Source: Saprospiraceae bacterium (GTDB lineage: Bacteria > Bacteroidota > Bacteroidia > Chitinophagales > Saprospiraceae). Taken from it: 49,987 nt of DNA. Each line of letters begins with the position of its first letter. The stretch's first letter is position 1. The notes under the pieces are model-generated. The model did not search any database. It saw only the letters and a list, made by a program, of their open reading frames with translations, and was not told the origin of the DNA. Location of the stretch: the NCBI GenBank assembly GCA_030728245.1, contig JANQZX010000146.1, positions 4,491-54,477 on the forward strand. Direction: 5' to 3'. A program made the position numbers and the translations under genes. This document shows positions 18,496 to 25,974 of the stretch, piece after piece.

Positions 18496-19635
18496 TTATT
18501 TCTCACAAAGAATGAGCAAATCCTGTACTGCGTCCATAAGTAAATCCTCCCCAATATTTGGTTTGTACTTAGGCAGCCCGGCGGTAAGTTCCGCTTTATT
18601 TATTGCTTCCTTCAGGATTAATTTATCTTGAGAAACGGTAGTACCCATATTTGCCTCATGTAACTGGTCTGCCAAATAGATTTGTTCTGTTTGCCCTGGT
18701 GTTGGAACGAAAATCGCTTTCTTTCCAAAAAAGGCAAGGTCCATCAGGGTACTATACCCAGCTCTACAGAGAACCATTTCACTGTTTGCAATTAAAAGAG
18801 ATAACTCACTAGCTTGAACGTAAGGTAAAACGGATAAATTCCCCTCTTTAAAGGAAGCTGCGTTTACTTGATTGGGAAGCCCCTGAACTAAAGCATAATT
18901 TCCTTTGAGAGAGACTACTTGTTCCCTAATGATATTCTCAAGATAAGTTCGTTGAGGCTCTGGACCAGAGAGAAGAAAAAGCGCTTTATACGTAGGGTTA
19001 TTTAAATTCTCTTGAGGAGCCAACCTACTTAAGGGCCCGATACATCTGGCATTTTTCACCATTGGGTGAGCCAATTTGCCTGCCAGCGAGGAAGAAGCCT
19101 CAGGCATATCGGGAATCCAGCAGGCATTAAATTGATTTATTAAAAGCTGTACATATTTTTGAATACCCTTTTCGACAGAAGGCAAAGGAACGATAGGATA
19201 AACCTGATGGGTTACAAGGACAGAAGGAATATCGGGATGAAAACAACCGTATCTGTTATCAGAAATAACCGCCTTTATCTTATTATTTTTATAAAGCGCC
19301 TTCACCACTTGTTGTTCCTTAACAAAGGTAGAAAGAAGCTGAGGTAATTTCAGCGCAACATTCCAAAGCATATTTTCTTTGGGGTAGCGCATATTATATT
19401 CAGGAAGGAGGACGAATGGTAAATCTGGGAATTCGAGTCTTAATACTTTAAGAGAGTCACCACAACCTCCCAATAAAACGGGTTGATTTAGCGCTAACAA
19501 ACAGCGAATAATCGGAATACACCGGGTAGCATGACCTAAGCCCCAGTCTAAAGGAGTTACCAAAATAGCTGGTTCATTAATTTCGGGAAAAAATTTACTT
19601 CCTGATGCTGCCTGATTATTTAGAAAGACTGTCAT
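18496..19635 (-). CDS. MurG-like (GT28-type) glycosyltransferase
   Basis: 379 residues. The N-terminal Rossmann half begins LVTPLDWGLGHATRCIPIIR (about 26-45), the glycine/His loop of GT-B enzymes. The C-terminal half has the nucleotide-sugar site pattern LLIANSEMVLCRAGYSTLMD followed by GKKAIFVPTPGQTEQ, which recalls the UDP-GlcNAc site of MurG. It is not MurG itself: it lacks the lipid-binding N-terminal motifs and is outside any cell-wall cluster. Acceptor and donor are unknown. It is soluble or membrane-associated, has no signal peptide, and is divergent from the small lipoprotein gene at 19725. Confidence 0.75.
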   Translation of the reverse strand: MTVFLNNQAASGSKFFPEINEPAILVTPLDWGLGHATRCIPIIRCLLALNQPVLLGGCGDSLKVLRLEFPDLPFVLLPEYNMRYPKENMLWNVALKLPQLLSTFVKEQQVVKALYKNNKIKAVISDNRYGCFHPDIPSVLVTHQVYPIVPLPSVEKGIQKYVQLLINQFNACWIPDMPEASSSLAGKLAHPMVKNARCIGPLSRLAPQENLNNPTYKALFLLSGPEPQRTYLENIIREQVVSLKGNYALVQGLPNQVNAASFKEGNLSVLPYVQASELSLLIANSEMVLCRAGYSTLMDLAFFGKKAIFVPTPGQTEQIYLADQLHEANMGTTVSQDKLILKEAINKAELTAGLPKYKPNIGEDLLMDAVQDLLILCEK

Positions 19636-19689
19636 TGGCGGTACAAATTTGAACTTTTAAAAGAACAAAATTGAAGGCTATTTATTAAC

Positions 19690-19720
19690 TTGGTGTAAAA
19701 CTGATATTAAATTATCTTTA
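19690..19720 (+). promoter_or_regulatory. Possible Bacteroidota-type promoter for the mini-lipoprotein
   Basis: TTG at 19690-19692 and TATCTTTA at 19713-19720 resemble the -33 TTG and -7 TAnnTTTG elements with a 20-base spacer (one mismatch in the -7 box). If used, transcription would begin within a few bases of the ATG at 19725, giving an almost leaderless message. Such AT-rich matches arise by chance, so this is tentative. Confidence 0.3.
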
Positions 19721-19724
19721 AGCC

Positions 19725-19823
19725 ATGAAAAAACTAAAAATAAACTACGTTTTTGTACTGTTAGTAATTATTTCCGTCCTAATAAATGCTTGCAAAACGG
19801 GATGTGGGTGTCCAATGAACTGA
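19725..19823 (+). CDS. 32-residue lipoprotein with ten-residue CxC mature peptide
   Basis: A short frame of 32 codons plus TGA in the gap between the glycosyltransferase and RNase G genes. It starts MKKLKINYVF, runs through an uninterrupted hydrophobic stretch (residues 8-20), and reaches a lipobox LINA-C with Cys23. After cleavage only CKTGCGCPMN would remain: an N-terminal lipidated cysteine, then a Cys27-Gly-Cys29 pair and Pro30. The match to a lipoprotein signal peptide from first to last residue argues for a real gene. I recall no named family. It could be a very short lipopeptide holding a metal or taking part in thiol chemistry at the periplasmic membrane face. It converges with the RNase G gene with a six-base gap. 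Confidence 0.6.
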   Translation: MKKLKINYVFVLLVIISVLINACKTGCGCPMN

Positions 19824-19829
19824 GAAGAA

Positions 19830-21383
19830 CTATGAATTTAATCTAATCTGATCATTATTCTCGTCAAAAAATTGATATCCAGAAATATGTTGTTCATTGG
19901 ATGGGGATATTTTAATCCATTTCATGTGACGAAAAGACCATTGCAACTGTTTGCTATACCACCCCATTTTAAGAAAGGCATGGATATAGGGATGAGTAAC
20001 GATAGTAATTTTAGCTGAAGGTCGGGATTGAAAGATAAAATTCAGATCTCGTTCAATATCATCTACAATAAGGATAGAAGGATTGATTTTACCAGTTCCG
20101 TTACAGGTTGGACAAACCTCTGTTGTATCAATTTTCACTTCAGGTCTAACTCTTTGGCGAGTAATCTGCATCAAGCCGAACTTACTCAAGGGCAAGATAG
20201 TGTGTTGCGCTCTATCTTTTTTCATTGCTGCCCTCATAACACTGAGCAAGTCCTTTTTATACTCTGAATTTTTCATGTCGATAAAATCGACGATGATAAT
20301 ACCTCCTATATCTCTTAAGCGAAGTTGGCGGGCAATTTCAGCTGCGGCTTCCACATTAACCCTCATAATAGCCTCATCGGCATTTTGGGAGCTCATTTTA
20401 TGGCCACTATTCACATCGATGACATGCATGGCCTCAGTATGCTCGATTACCAGATAGGCACCACTGGGAAGGGAAGCAGTTTTACCGAAGGAAGATTTAA
20501 TTTGCTTAATAATGCCCATTGATTCAAAAATGGGATTATTACCTTTATAAAGCTGAACGATACCTACTTGATCTGGGGCGATGGTAGCTAAATAATTTCG
20601 AATACTTTGATAGAGGTCTTTGTCATCCACCAGTATTTTATTGAATGAATCGCTAAGAAGGTCCCTTAATATACTTGAGGTTTTGTCAAGCTCACTAAGT
20701 AATTTCATTGGAGCGTTACCTTTATAAAGGGAGGAGAACAAATCGTTCCATTTACCCATCATAAAGCCCAATTCTTCATGAAGATCTGCTACTAATTTAC
20801 CTTCTGCGGCGGTACGAACAATGATACCAAAGTTTTTAGGTTTGATACTTTCAATAAGAAGTTTAAGTCTTTTTCTCTCTTCGTTATTGGCAATTTTTTT
20901 AGAAACGGCAACAATATCAGAGAAGGGAGTTAAGACTAAAAATCTCCCAGGAATAGTAATTTCACAACTTAAGCGGGGGCCTTTGGTTGAAATAGGTTCT
21001 TTTAGGACCTGAACGAGGAGGAGGTCGCGTTTGGATAAAACCTGATCGATTCTTCCTGTCTTTAAAATTTCTGGATCTAAAATAAAATTATCCAGACTGG
21101 GGGTATTTTGGCTACCATTGGCAGCGGATTGAGTAAATCTGGTAAGGGATTTTAGTTTTGGACCCAAGTCTGTATAATGCAGAAAAGCGTCCTTATTATG
21201 ACCTATCTCAATAAAAGCGGCATTTAAGCCAGGCATTAATTTTTTAACACTCCCCAAAAAGATATCACCCACAGAAAAGTTGTTATTAACTTTTTGTGAA
21301 TGAATTTCAACAAGGTGAGCATTTTCAATTAAAGCGATTTCCACTTCTGTTGAAGTCGAGGAAATAACAAGTTCTTTTTCCAC
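19830..21383 (-). CDS. rng: Ribonuclease G/E family endoribonuclease
   Basis: 517 residues if started at the GTG at 21381-21383, giving MEKELVISSTSTEVEIALIE, the customary N-terminus of Bacteroidota RNase G. A TTG at 21434 would add 17 residues but overlaps a perfect TAnnTTTG promoter box, so it is unlikely to be transcribed. An S1 domain lies at about 35-110. The catalytic part has AMHVIDVNSG and GGIIIVDFIDMKN with the two metal-binding aspartates, and the zinc-link motif TTEVCPTCNGTGKI near residue 430. The enzyme processes rRNA and degrades mRNA; it lacks the long C-terminal scaffold of E. coli RNase E. It faces the 32-residue lipoprotein gene. Confidence 0.9.
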   Translation of the reverse strand: MEKELVISSTSTEVEIALIENAHLVEIHSQKVNNNFSVGDIFLGSVKKLMPGLNAAFIEIGHNKDAFLHYTDLGPKLKSLTRFTQSAANGSQNTPSLDNFILDPEILKTGRIDQVLSKRDLLLVQVLKEPISTKGPRLSCEITIPGRFLVLTPFSDIVAVSKKIANNEERKRLKLLIESIKPKNFGIIVRTAAEGKLVADLHEELGFMMGKWNDLFSSLYKGNAPMKLLSELDKTSSILRDLLSDSFNKILVDDKDLYQSIRNYLATIAPDQVGIVQLYKGNNPIFESMGIIKQIKSSFGKTASLPSGAYLVIEHTEAMHVIDVNSGHKMSSQNADEAIMRVNVEAAAEIARQLRLRDIGGIIIVDFIDMKNSEYKKDLLSVMRAAMKKDRAQHTILPLSKFGLMQITRQRVRPEVKIDTTEVCPTCNGTGKINPSILIVDDIERDLNFIFQSRPSAKITIVTHPYIHAFLKMGWYSKQLQWSFRHMKWIKISPSNEQHISGYQFFDENNDQIRLNS

Positions 21384-21431
21384 AAGAGAATAATTTAGAA
21401 GACGGCGCAGAAATGAATGTTTCTGTACAAA

Positions 21432-21439
21432 CAAAAATA
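21432..21439 (-). promoter_or_regulatory. TAnnTTTG -7 box of the RNase G gene
   Basis: The minus strand reads TATTTTTG here, a perfect match to the Bacteroidota -7 element. Transcription would begin near 21425, leaving about 40 bases before the GTG start at 21383. No clear TTG is seen 19 bases upstream; an inverted repeat occupies that place. Confidence 0.4.
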
Positions 21440-21446
21440 GGGTTAT

Positions 21447-21491
21447 AATTAAGTAAATTATCTATAAAAATCATAGATAATTCACTTAATT
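21447..21491. repeat. 19-base inverted repeat upstream of the RNase G gene
   Basis: Arms 21447-21465 and 21473-21491 pair with a single mismatch around a 7-base loop (AAAAATC). The stem is AT-rich (AATTAAGTAAATTATCTAT). It sits between the COX24-like gene and the RNase G promoter box, so it may be the terminator of the former or an operator or RNA structure for the latter. Confidence 0.6.
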
Positions 21492-21559
21492 AACCACTGA
21501 TGGTAGCGGAAACAAATATACATTCCCTAAGAACCCCGGACAGAGGGGCTAAAGACTAT

Positions 21560-21652
21560 CTATTTTTTCTTTTTGTGACGATTCTTGCGTAATCTTTTCT
21601 TTCTTTTGTGAGAAGCTATCTTATGTCTTTTACGCTTTTTTCCACATGGCAT
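21560..21652 (-). CDS. AURKAIP1/COX24-domain mini-protein (ribosome-associated)
   Basis: 30 residues, 18 of them Lys, Arg or His. It starts MPCGKKRKRHKIASHKRKKR and ends in an RHKKKK-type tail; this is the short AURKAIP1/COX24 (mS38-like) protein found across Bacteroidota. The eukaryotic relatives are mitochondrial small-subunit ribosomal proteins, so a ribosomal location is likely here. It is too short for common gene-length cut-offs and is often missed. The ATG at 21650-21652 lies 25 bases downstream of the stop of the TPR gene on the same strand, so it may be co-transcribed with it. The family call rests on the characteristic GKKRKRHK and KRKKR(L)RKNRHKKK pattern. Confidence 0.85.
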   Translation of the reverse strand: MPCGKKRKRHKIASHKRKKRLRKNRHKKKK

Positions 21653-21677
21653 AATATTCCTTTTTAGAGATTAAAAA

Positions 21678-22466
21678 TTATTTTATTGAATTACGACATT
21701 TCTCTGCGGCTTCGTCAGCCGAATCAGATTTAGACGTTTCGCGGTAGGCCCTTTCGAGTAAGCAATAAATTTGAGGCTGGCTATTATCTAGTTTAAGAGA
21801 TTTTTCTAATCTTACCACTGCCTTTTCAAACTGACCTGTTTGAATGGCTAAACGCCCAAGATGAAAAAGAATTCTTGCATTATCCGGATAATTTGCGTCA
21901 AGATCCAACAACATTTTAACCCCTTTCATAGGATTATCTTGTGGAGGCACCTCTGTTAGCACTAGCGCCAGATTCAATTTATTAGTCCAATCATCGGGAG
22001 CCAAAGATATGGCATTTTCAAAAGCAGTTACTGCGTGAGCGGCAGCAAAATCTCTTACTTTAGCATCCTCTTTTTGAGGAATTGCTTGTCCAAAAGTTGT
22101 ACCAGCAATAGACCAGGCCTCAGGCGTTGGAAACCATTCTGCCAACATTTCAGCATAAGCACCAGCGATAGCAGGATAACCTAAGTCGTACCATTTTGCC
22201 GACAATTTACGGGCAATTTCTGCCTTTTTATTAAGATCTGTATTTTTATCTAAATCTTTATTTAGATTTTCTAAGAAAAGCAAATCAGTTGAACTAAGTT
22301 TCTTTTTAGCATATATTTCGAGCACTTCGCGTGTAGTATTTTCAACTACCAATGCTCTTGTTTTGGTCATTTCTTTAATGTCAGAAGCTTTTGTTTCGCA
22401 ACCAACATACATTGTCAGGAGTAATAAAACCGATAAAAACAAAACAAGATATTGAACTTTGTACAT
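21678..22466 (-). CDS. TPR-repeat lipoprotein
   Basis: 262 residues. The N-terminus MYKVQYLVLFLSVLLLLTMYVGC is a lipoprotein signal with the cysteine at residue 23. The rest is helical; tetratricopeptide-type repeats are visible at about 100-250, with patterns such as AFENAISLAPDDWTNKLNLALVL, ARILFHLGRLAIQTGQFEKAVVRLEKSLKLD and QIYCLLERAYRE. TPR domains bind partner proteins; no enzyme domain is present. It lies 29 bases downstream of the HU-like gene on the same strand, an arrangement I infer to be an operon (HU-like, TPR, COX24-like). Confidence 0.8.
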   Translation of the reverse strand: MYKVQYLVLFLSVLLLLTMYVGCETKASDIKEMTKTRALVVENTTREVLEIYAKKKLSSTDLLFLENLNKDLDKNTDLNKKAEIARKLSAKWYDLGYPAIAGAYAEMLAEWFPTPEAWSIAGTTFGQAIPQKEDAKVRDFAAAHAVTAFENAISLAPDDWTNKLNLALVLTEVPPQDNPMKGVKMLLDLDANYPDNARILFHLGRLAIQTGQFEKAVVRLEKSLKLDNSQPQIYCLLERAYRETSKSDSADEAAEKCRNSIK

Positions 22467-22495
22467 AAGGCTAAGAAAAAAAACGTATGAAAAGG

Positions 22496-22810
22496 TTAAT
22501 CTTCAATTCCATCATCTGAAGGCAACGAAGTTACATTACTTTTTACTTGTTCAACAAAAATCTTTGCTGGTTTAAATGCAGGGATGAAATGTTCTGGAAT
22601 TTCGATAGCAACATTTCTTTTGATGTGCCTTCCAATCTTCTTAGCTCTTTTTTTGATAATAAAACTACCAAAGCCACGAATATAAACATTTTCACCTTCT
22701 GACAGTGAAATCTTAACTTCTTTAAAGAAAGCCTCCATAGCGACCAAAACATCTACTTTTGGAACACCTGTTTTCTCAGAAACGGAAACTACCAAATCTG
22801 CTTTTCTCAT
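22496..22810 (-). CDS. HU/IHF-family DNA-binding protein
   Basis: 104 residues. The N-terminal helices (MRKADLVVSVSEKTGVPK...VLVAMEAFFKEVKISL) and the beta-arm region (GENVYIRGFGSFIIKKRAKK, then the arm GRHIKRNVAIEIPEHFIPAFKP) are those of HU/IHF proteins, which bend and compact DNA as dimers. The arm keeps a proline near its tip and the end FKPAK. The C-terminal ten residues are an acidic extension (SDDGIED). It is the first gene of a minus-strand group and is divergent from yicC across 225 AT-rich bases, where I see no gene. Confidence 0.9.
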   Translation of the reverse strand: MRKADLVVSVSEKTGVPKVDVLVAMEAFFKEVKISLSEGENVYIRGFGSFIIKKRAKKIGRHIKRNVAIEIPEHFIPAFKPAKIFVEQVKSNVTSLPSDDGIED

Positions 22811-23035
22811 TGATATCTGTTGGTTTTGAAAGGTTTGTGAAAAAAAATTATTTTCAATAGATGGGCAAAGGTCGTATTAATTTCCCAATTATTTAAGGAA
22901 AAGTGATAATATTTTAAATTAAATTAAAGTGTAAAAACAAATTTATTCATTTTGTCATTAGATAGATAGTTACCTTTAATATTTGTTAACTTAGCCTGTT
23001 CATTCAATCTTTAAATAGGAAGGAAATATTTGCTT

Positions 23036-23911
23036 ATGTTATTATCAATGACTGGTTTTGGTAGAGTTAAATCATCGTGGAAGAATAAAACAATTATTGT
23101 AGAGATTAGGTCTCTTAATAGTAAGATTTTCGATTTACGCACGAAAACGCCACAAAACTACCGGAATAAAGAAGCGGATATTCGAAAAATATTGTCCGAA
23201 AAATTTGAAAGAGGAAAAATTGATTTAGTCTTAGAAATTAATTGTGAAACAGACGAGCCAGAAAACCTTATAAACAAGGTTCTTTTCGAAAAATATTACA
23301 GGGAATTAAGCCAACTAAAAAATAGTTTGGGTTTAGGCGAAGTGGATTTTTTCCAATCTATTTTAAGATTACCCAATGTTGTAGCCACTGGCGAGGAGGA
23401 ATTTTCAGAAGAAGAATGGTCTAAAGTTTTACTTACCGTTGCAGACTGTATTAAGGAACTCAATGATTACAGGGAAAAGGAAGGGCAGTCGATTGAAACC
23501 GATATGAAATATAGGATTCAACACATTGAAGCTTCCCTTTCAAAAGTTCCTGGACATGAACCGGAACGAATACAGAGAGTAAAGGACAGATTAAGAGAAA
23601 ATCTTGCCCAATACGAAGGCAAAGAAAAGATAGATGAAAACAGATTTGAACAAGAGATTATCTATTTTCTAGAAAAAATGGATATAACGGAAGAGAAACA
23701 TAGGCTATCGCAAAATTGTGCTTATTTTATGGAAGAACTGGAGAAGCCAGAAAGATCAAAAGGACGCAAGCTAGGATTTATTACTCAGGAAATAGGTCGT
23801 GAGATAAACACGCTTGGCGCGAAAGCTAATCATGCGGCAATACAAAAGCTGGTAATTTCCATGAAAGATGAACTAGAAAAAATCAAAGAACAAGTAGCCA
23901 ATGTCCTCTGA
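23036..23911 (+). CDS. yicC: YicC family endoribonuclease
   Basis: 291 residues. The ATG at 23036 gives MLLSMTGFGR, the invariant N-terminus of the family, so the TTG two codons upstream is not used. YicC_N (about 1-155) contains IIVEIRSLNSKIFDLRTKTP; the C-terminal DUF1732 part contains FEQEIIYFLEKMDITEEKHRLSQN and GRKLGFITQEIGREINTLGAKANHA. The family is a stress-related endoribonuclease. Its TGA overlaps the ATG of gmk by 11 bases, a gene order conserved widely, which implies translational coupling. A short purine run (GGAAGGAAA) 9 bases before the ATG is unusual for this phylum but weak. Confidence 0.92.
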   Translation: MLLSMTGFGRVKSSWKNKTIIVEIRSLNSKIFDLRTKTPQNYRNKEADIRKILSEKFERGKIDLVLEINCETDEPENLINKVLFEKYYRELSQLKNSLGLGEVDFFQSILRLPNVVATGEEEFSEEEWSKVLLTVADCIKELNDYREKEGQSIETDMKYRIQHIEASLSKVPGHEPERIQRVKDRLRENLAQYEGKEKIDENRFEQEIIYFLEKMDITEEKHRLSQNCAYFMEELEKPERSKGRKLGFITQEIGREINTLGAKANHAAIQKLVISMKDELEKIKEQVANVL

Positions 23912-24530
23912 ACTCATCCCAAAAAAAGTTATTGGGCCCGTAATTATCATTACGGCACCATCAGGTTCTGGAAAAACTACCCTGGTAAAACATCTTTTAT
24001 CTCAATTTCCCTCCATAAATTTTTCTGTTTCTGCTACTACGAGGACTAAAAGACCGATGGAAGAGGATGGGAAAGATTATCACTTTATTACTTCGGAACA
24101 ATTTCTCCATTTAAGAGAAGAAGGTTTATTTGCCGAATGGGAAGAGGTTTATCCCAATCAATTTTATGGCACATTATATTCAGAGTTAACAAAAATATGG
24201 GAGAGAGGAAATATTGTACTATTTGACGTGGATGTGTTAGGCGCACTTGCTTTAAAAAATAAATTTAATACCGACGCTCTATCTATTTTCATAAAGACAC
24301 CTTCCTTAGATATTTTAAGAGAAAGACTTAAAAAGAGATTAACGGAAACGGAAGAAAGTCTTCAGAAGAGAATTTCAAAGGCAGAAGAAGAGATAGGTTA
24401 TGCTCATTCTTTTGATATTGTCTTAGTAAATGACGCATTAGAAGATGCTCAGAAACAAATAGTTGATATAATTAACCATTTTATGACCCAGTTAAAACAT
24501 ACATGGAAACACGATGCAGCCAACCTTTAG
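23901..24530 (+). CDS. gmk: Guanylate kinase
   Basis: 209 residues. It phosphorylates GMP to GDP with ATP in the cytoplasm. The P-loop APSGSGKTT lies at 19-27; the GMP-binding region has SVSATTRTKRPMEEDGKDYHF and EWEEVYPNQFYGT; the lid region has RLKKRLTETEESLQKRI. It overlaps yicC by 11 bases at its start and apaG by 28 bases at its end. The N-terminus has about ten extra residues (MSSELIPKKV) before the first strand compared with many Gmk proteins. A later start is possible but none is better placed. Confidence 0.95.
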   Translation: MSSELIPKKVIGPVIIITAPSGSGKTTLVKHLLSQFPSINFSVSATTRTKRPMEEDGKDYHFITSEQFLHLREEGLFAEWEEVYPNQFYGTLYSELTKIWERGNIVLFDVDVLGALALKNKFNTDALSIFIKTPSLDILRERLKKRLTETEESLQKRISKAEEEIGYAHSFDIVLVNDALEDAQKQIVDIINHFMTQLKHTWKHDAANL

Positions 24531-24892
24531 TTATCATTAGTGTTGACACTTTCTACCAAGAAAAATATTCAGCACCTGTGGAGGGTAAATATGTTCACGC
24601 TTACAGGATTACCATTGAAAACAAAAGTGAATTTCCGATAAGGCTTCTTAAGCGGTCTTGGAAAATAATGGAAGGAAATGGCTTGATAAAAAAGGTAAAA
24701 GGGGAGGGAGTATTGGGTCAACAACCCATTATAAAACCATCGGGTACTTTCCAATATATTAGTTGGTCATCTATGCAAAACAATTTTGGCAAAATGGAGG
24801 GTGTGTATTATATGGTAAATACACTCACAGAGGAGCATTTCAGTGTTAAGATACCCTTATTCTTGCTGATAGCGCCTGATTTATTAAATTAA
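24503..24892 (+). CDS. apaG: ApaG/DUF525 family protein
   Basis: 129 residues, a single immunoglobulin-like beta sandwich. Landmarks of the ApaG domain are visible: YVHAYRITIENKSEFPIRLL, RSWKIMEG, VKGEGVLGQQPIIKPSG and FQYISWSSM, followed by GKMEGVYYMV. Bacterial ApaG has no enzyme activity established beyond structural studies; it is linked to Co and Mg effects in enteric bacteria. The gene begins 28 bases before the end of gmk in another frame. It ends directly at a bidirectional terminator hairpin. Confidence 0.92.
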   Translation: METRCSQPLVIISVDTFYQEKYSAPVEGKYVHAYRITIENKSEFPIRLLKRSWKIMEGNGLIKKVKGEGVLGQQPIIKPSGTFQYISWSSMQNNFGKMEGVYYMVNTLTEEHFSVKIPLFLLIAPDLLN

Positions 24893-24924
24893 AAAAGCCG
24901 ATAGATTACATCCATCGGCTTTTT
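24892..24924. terminator. Bidirectional intrinsic terminator between apaG and the OmpA-like gene
   Basis: Arms AAAAAGCCGATAGAT and ATCCATCGGCTTTTT (15 bases each, one mismatch) flank a three-base loop TAC. A GC-rich stem centre with an A tract on one side and a T tract on the other serves both converging transcripts. It is one of the clearest terminators in the window. Confidence 0.9.
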
Positions 24925-24948
24925 AATTTTAATCCTTGATAGAGAGGA

Positions 24949-25719
24949 TTAGTTCTTTTTAGCGGCATCTAAAATTCCTTTTAGAGGAACATCAACAACA
25001 ACTTCTGAACGACGGTTTGCTGCTTTTCCAGCTTTGTCGCTATTAGCTGATTTTGGCATTGATTCACCACGACCCACAGCTGCCACCTGGTTAGGGTTTA
25101 CGCCATTTTTAACTAATTCACGTACGATAGCAAGTGAACGAAAAGTCGAAAGCTGCCAATTGTCCTGTAGTGCAGAACCAGAATTAACCTTTGCATTGTC
25201 AGTGTGACCTTCAATCAAAAGTTTTAAATTTGGGTTCTTCTTTACAGATTCAGCCAAACCTTTGATTGCATCGCGTTCTGCACGATTTAGCCTGTAAGAA
25301 CCACTTCTGTAGTTTACCGGGCTGGTCATAACATAAAGGCGACCATCTCTTTCTTCCAATTTCAAACCACTTCCTTCATAGGCAGCGAATACACCATTAA
25401 TTTCGGCCTTCACCTTGTCCAATTCTGCAGATGTCATGTTCAGTTTCTCCTGAACTTTTGCAATCTGGCTTTTAGTGTTATTCAATTCTGTTTTAATAGA
25501 ACCGATTTCACCATTCATACGAGTCTTTTCAGATTCGAATTGAGCAGCTAGGGCGTTCTTATCTTCTTCAAGCTTTTTAAGCTTATTCTGAGTGTCCGCC
25601 AAAGCTGCGTCTGATGCTGATTTGCCGGTTACTAAATCATCATATTTCTTTTTTGAAACACAAGACTGAAAAGATCCCAACGCAAAAGCAACGATAAGCA
25701 GGTAGTTTAAAAAACGCAT
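24949..25719 (-). CDS. OmpA-family peptidoglycan-binding lipoprotein
   Basis: 256 residues. A lipoprotein signal (MRFLNYLLIVAFALGSFQSC, Cys20) is followed by KKKYDDL and a coiled coil at about 35-105. The C-terminal OmpA-like domain (about 135-250) carries LLIEGHTDNAKV, the LSTFRSLAIVRELVKNGV helix, VGRGES and NRRSEVVV, the residues that bind diaminopimelate in peptidoglycan. It likely tethers the outer membrane to the cell wall. It is a single-gene unit ending at the shared terminator. The 255-base gap upstream (25720-25974) is AT-rich and holds promoter-like boxes for the divergent hydrolase gene. Confidence 0.92.
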   Translation of the reverse strand: MRFLNYLLIVAFALGSFQSCVSKKKYDDLVTGKSASDAALADTQNKLKKLEEDKNALAAQFESEKTRMNGEIGSIKTELNNTKSQIAKVQEKLNMTSAELDKVKAEINGVFAAYEGSGLKLEERDGRLYVMTSPVNYRSGSYRLNRAERDAIKGLAESVKKNPNLKLLIEGHTDNAKVNSGSALQDNWQLSTFRSLAIVRELVKNGVNPNQVAAVGRGESMPKSANSDKAGKAANRRSEVVVDVPLKGILDAAKKN

Positions 25720-25911
25720 GTGATTACTATTTTAAAATTTCATAAATGCCAGACAAAACTCCCAGGAATTTTTTGTGTTAATTACTTAGAATTTTTTGTT
25801 CCAATGCAAAAGAAAGAATAATTACACAATAAAACAAAGATTTAAGCCAATTTTAAAAAAACTAAATTTGGCTTAATCTAAAGTGTCTTATCAAAAATAG
25901 ATTAAAACGCT

Positions 25912-25919
25912 TATATTTG
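25912..25919 (+). promoter_or_regulatory. TAnnTTTG box upstream of the hydrolase operon
   Basis: TATATTTG matches the Bacteroidota -7 consensus perfectly and would start transcription near 25926, about 50 bases before the ATG at 25975. A second perfect match (TAAATTTG, 25863-25870) lies further up. Neither has a clear TTG at the expected distance. Confidence 0.35.
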
Positions 25920-25974
25920 ATTTCAATAATGGTTTTTTGGCCATAGATTTTTAATCACAACTTTTGCGTGTTAG

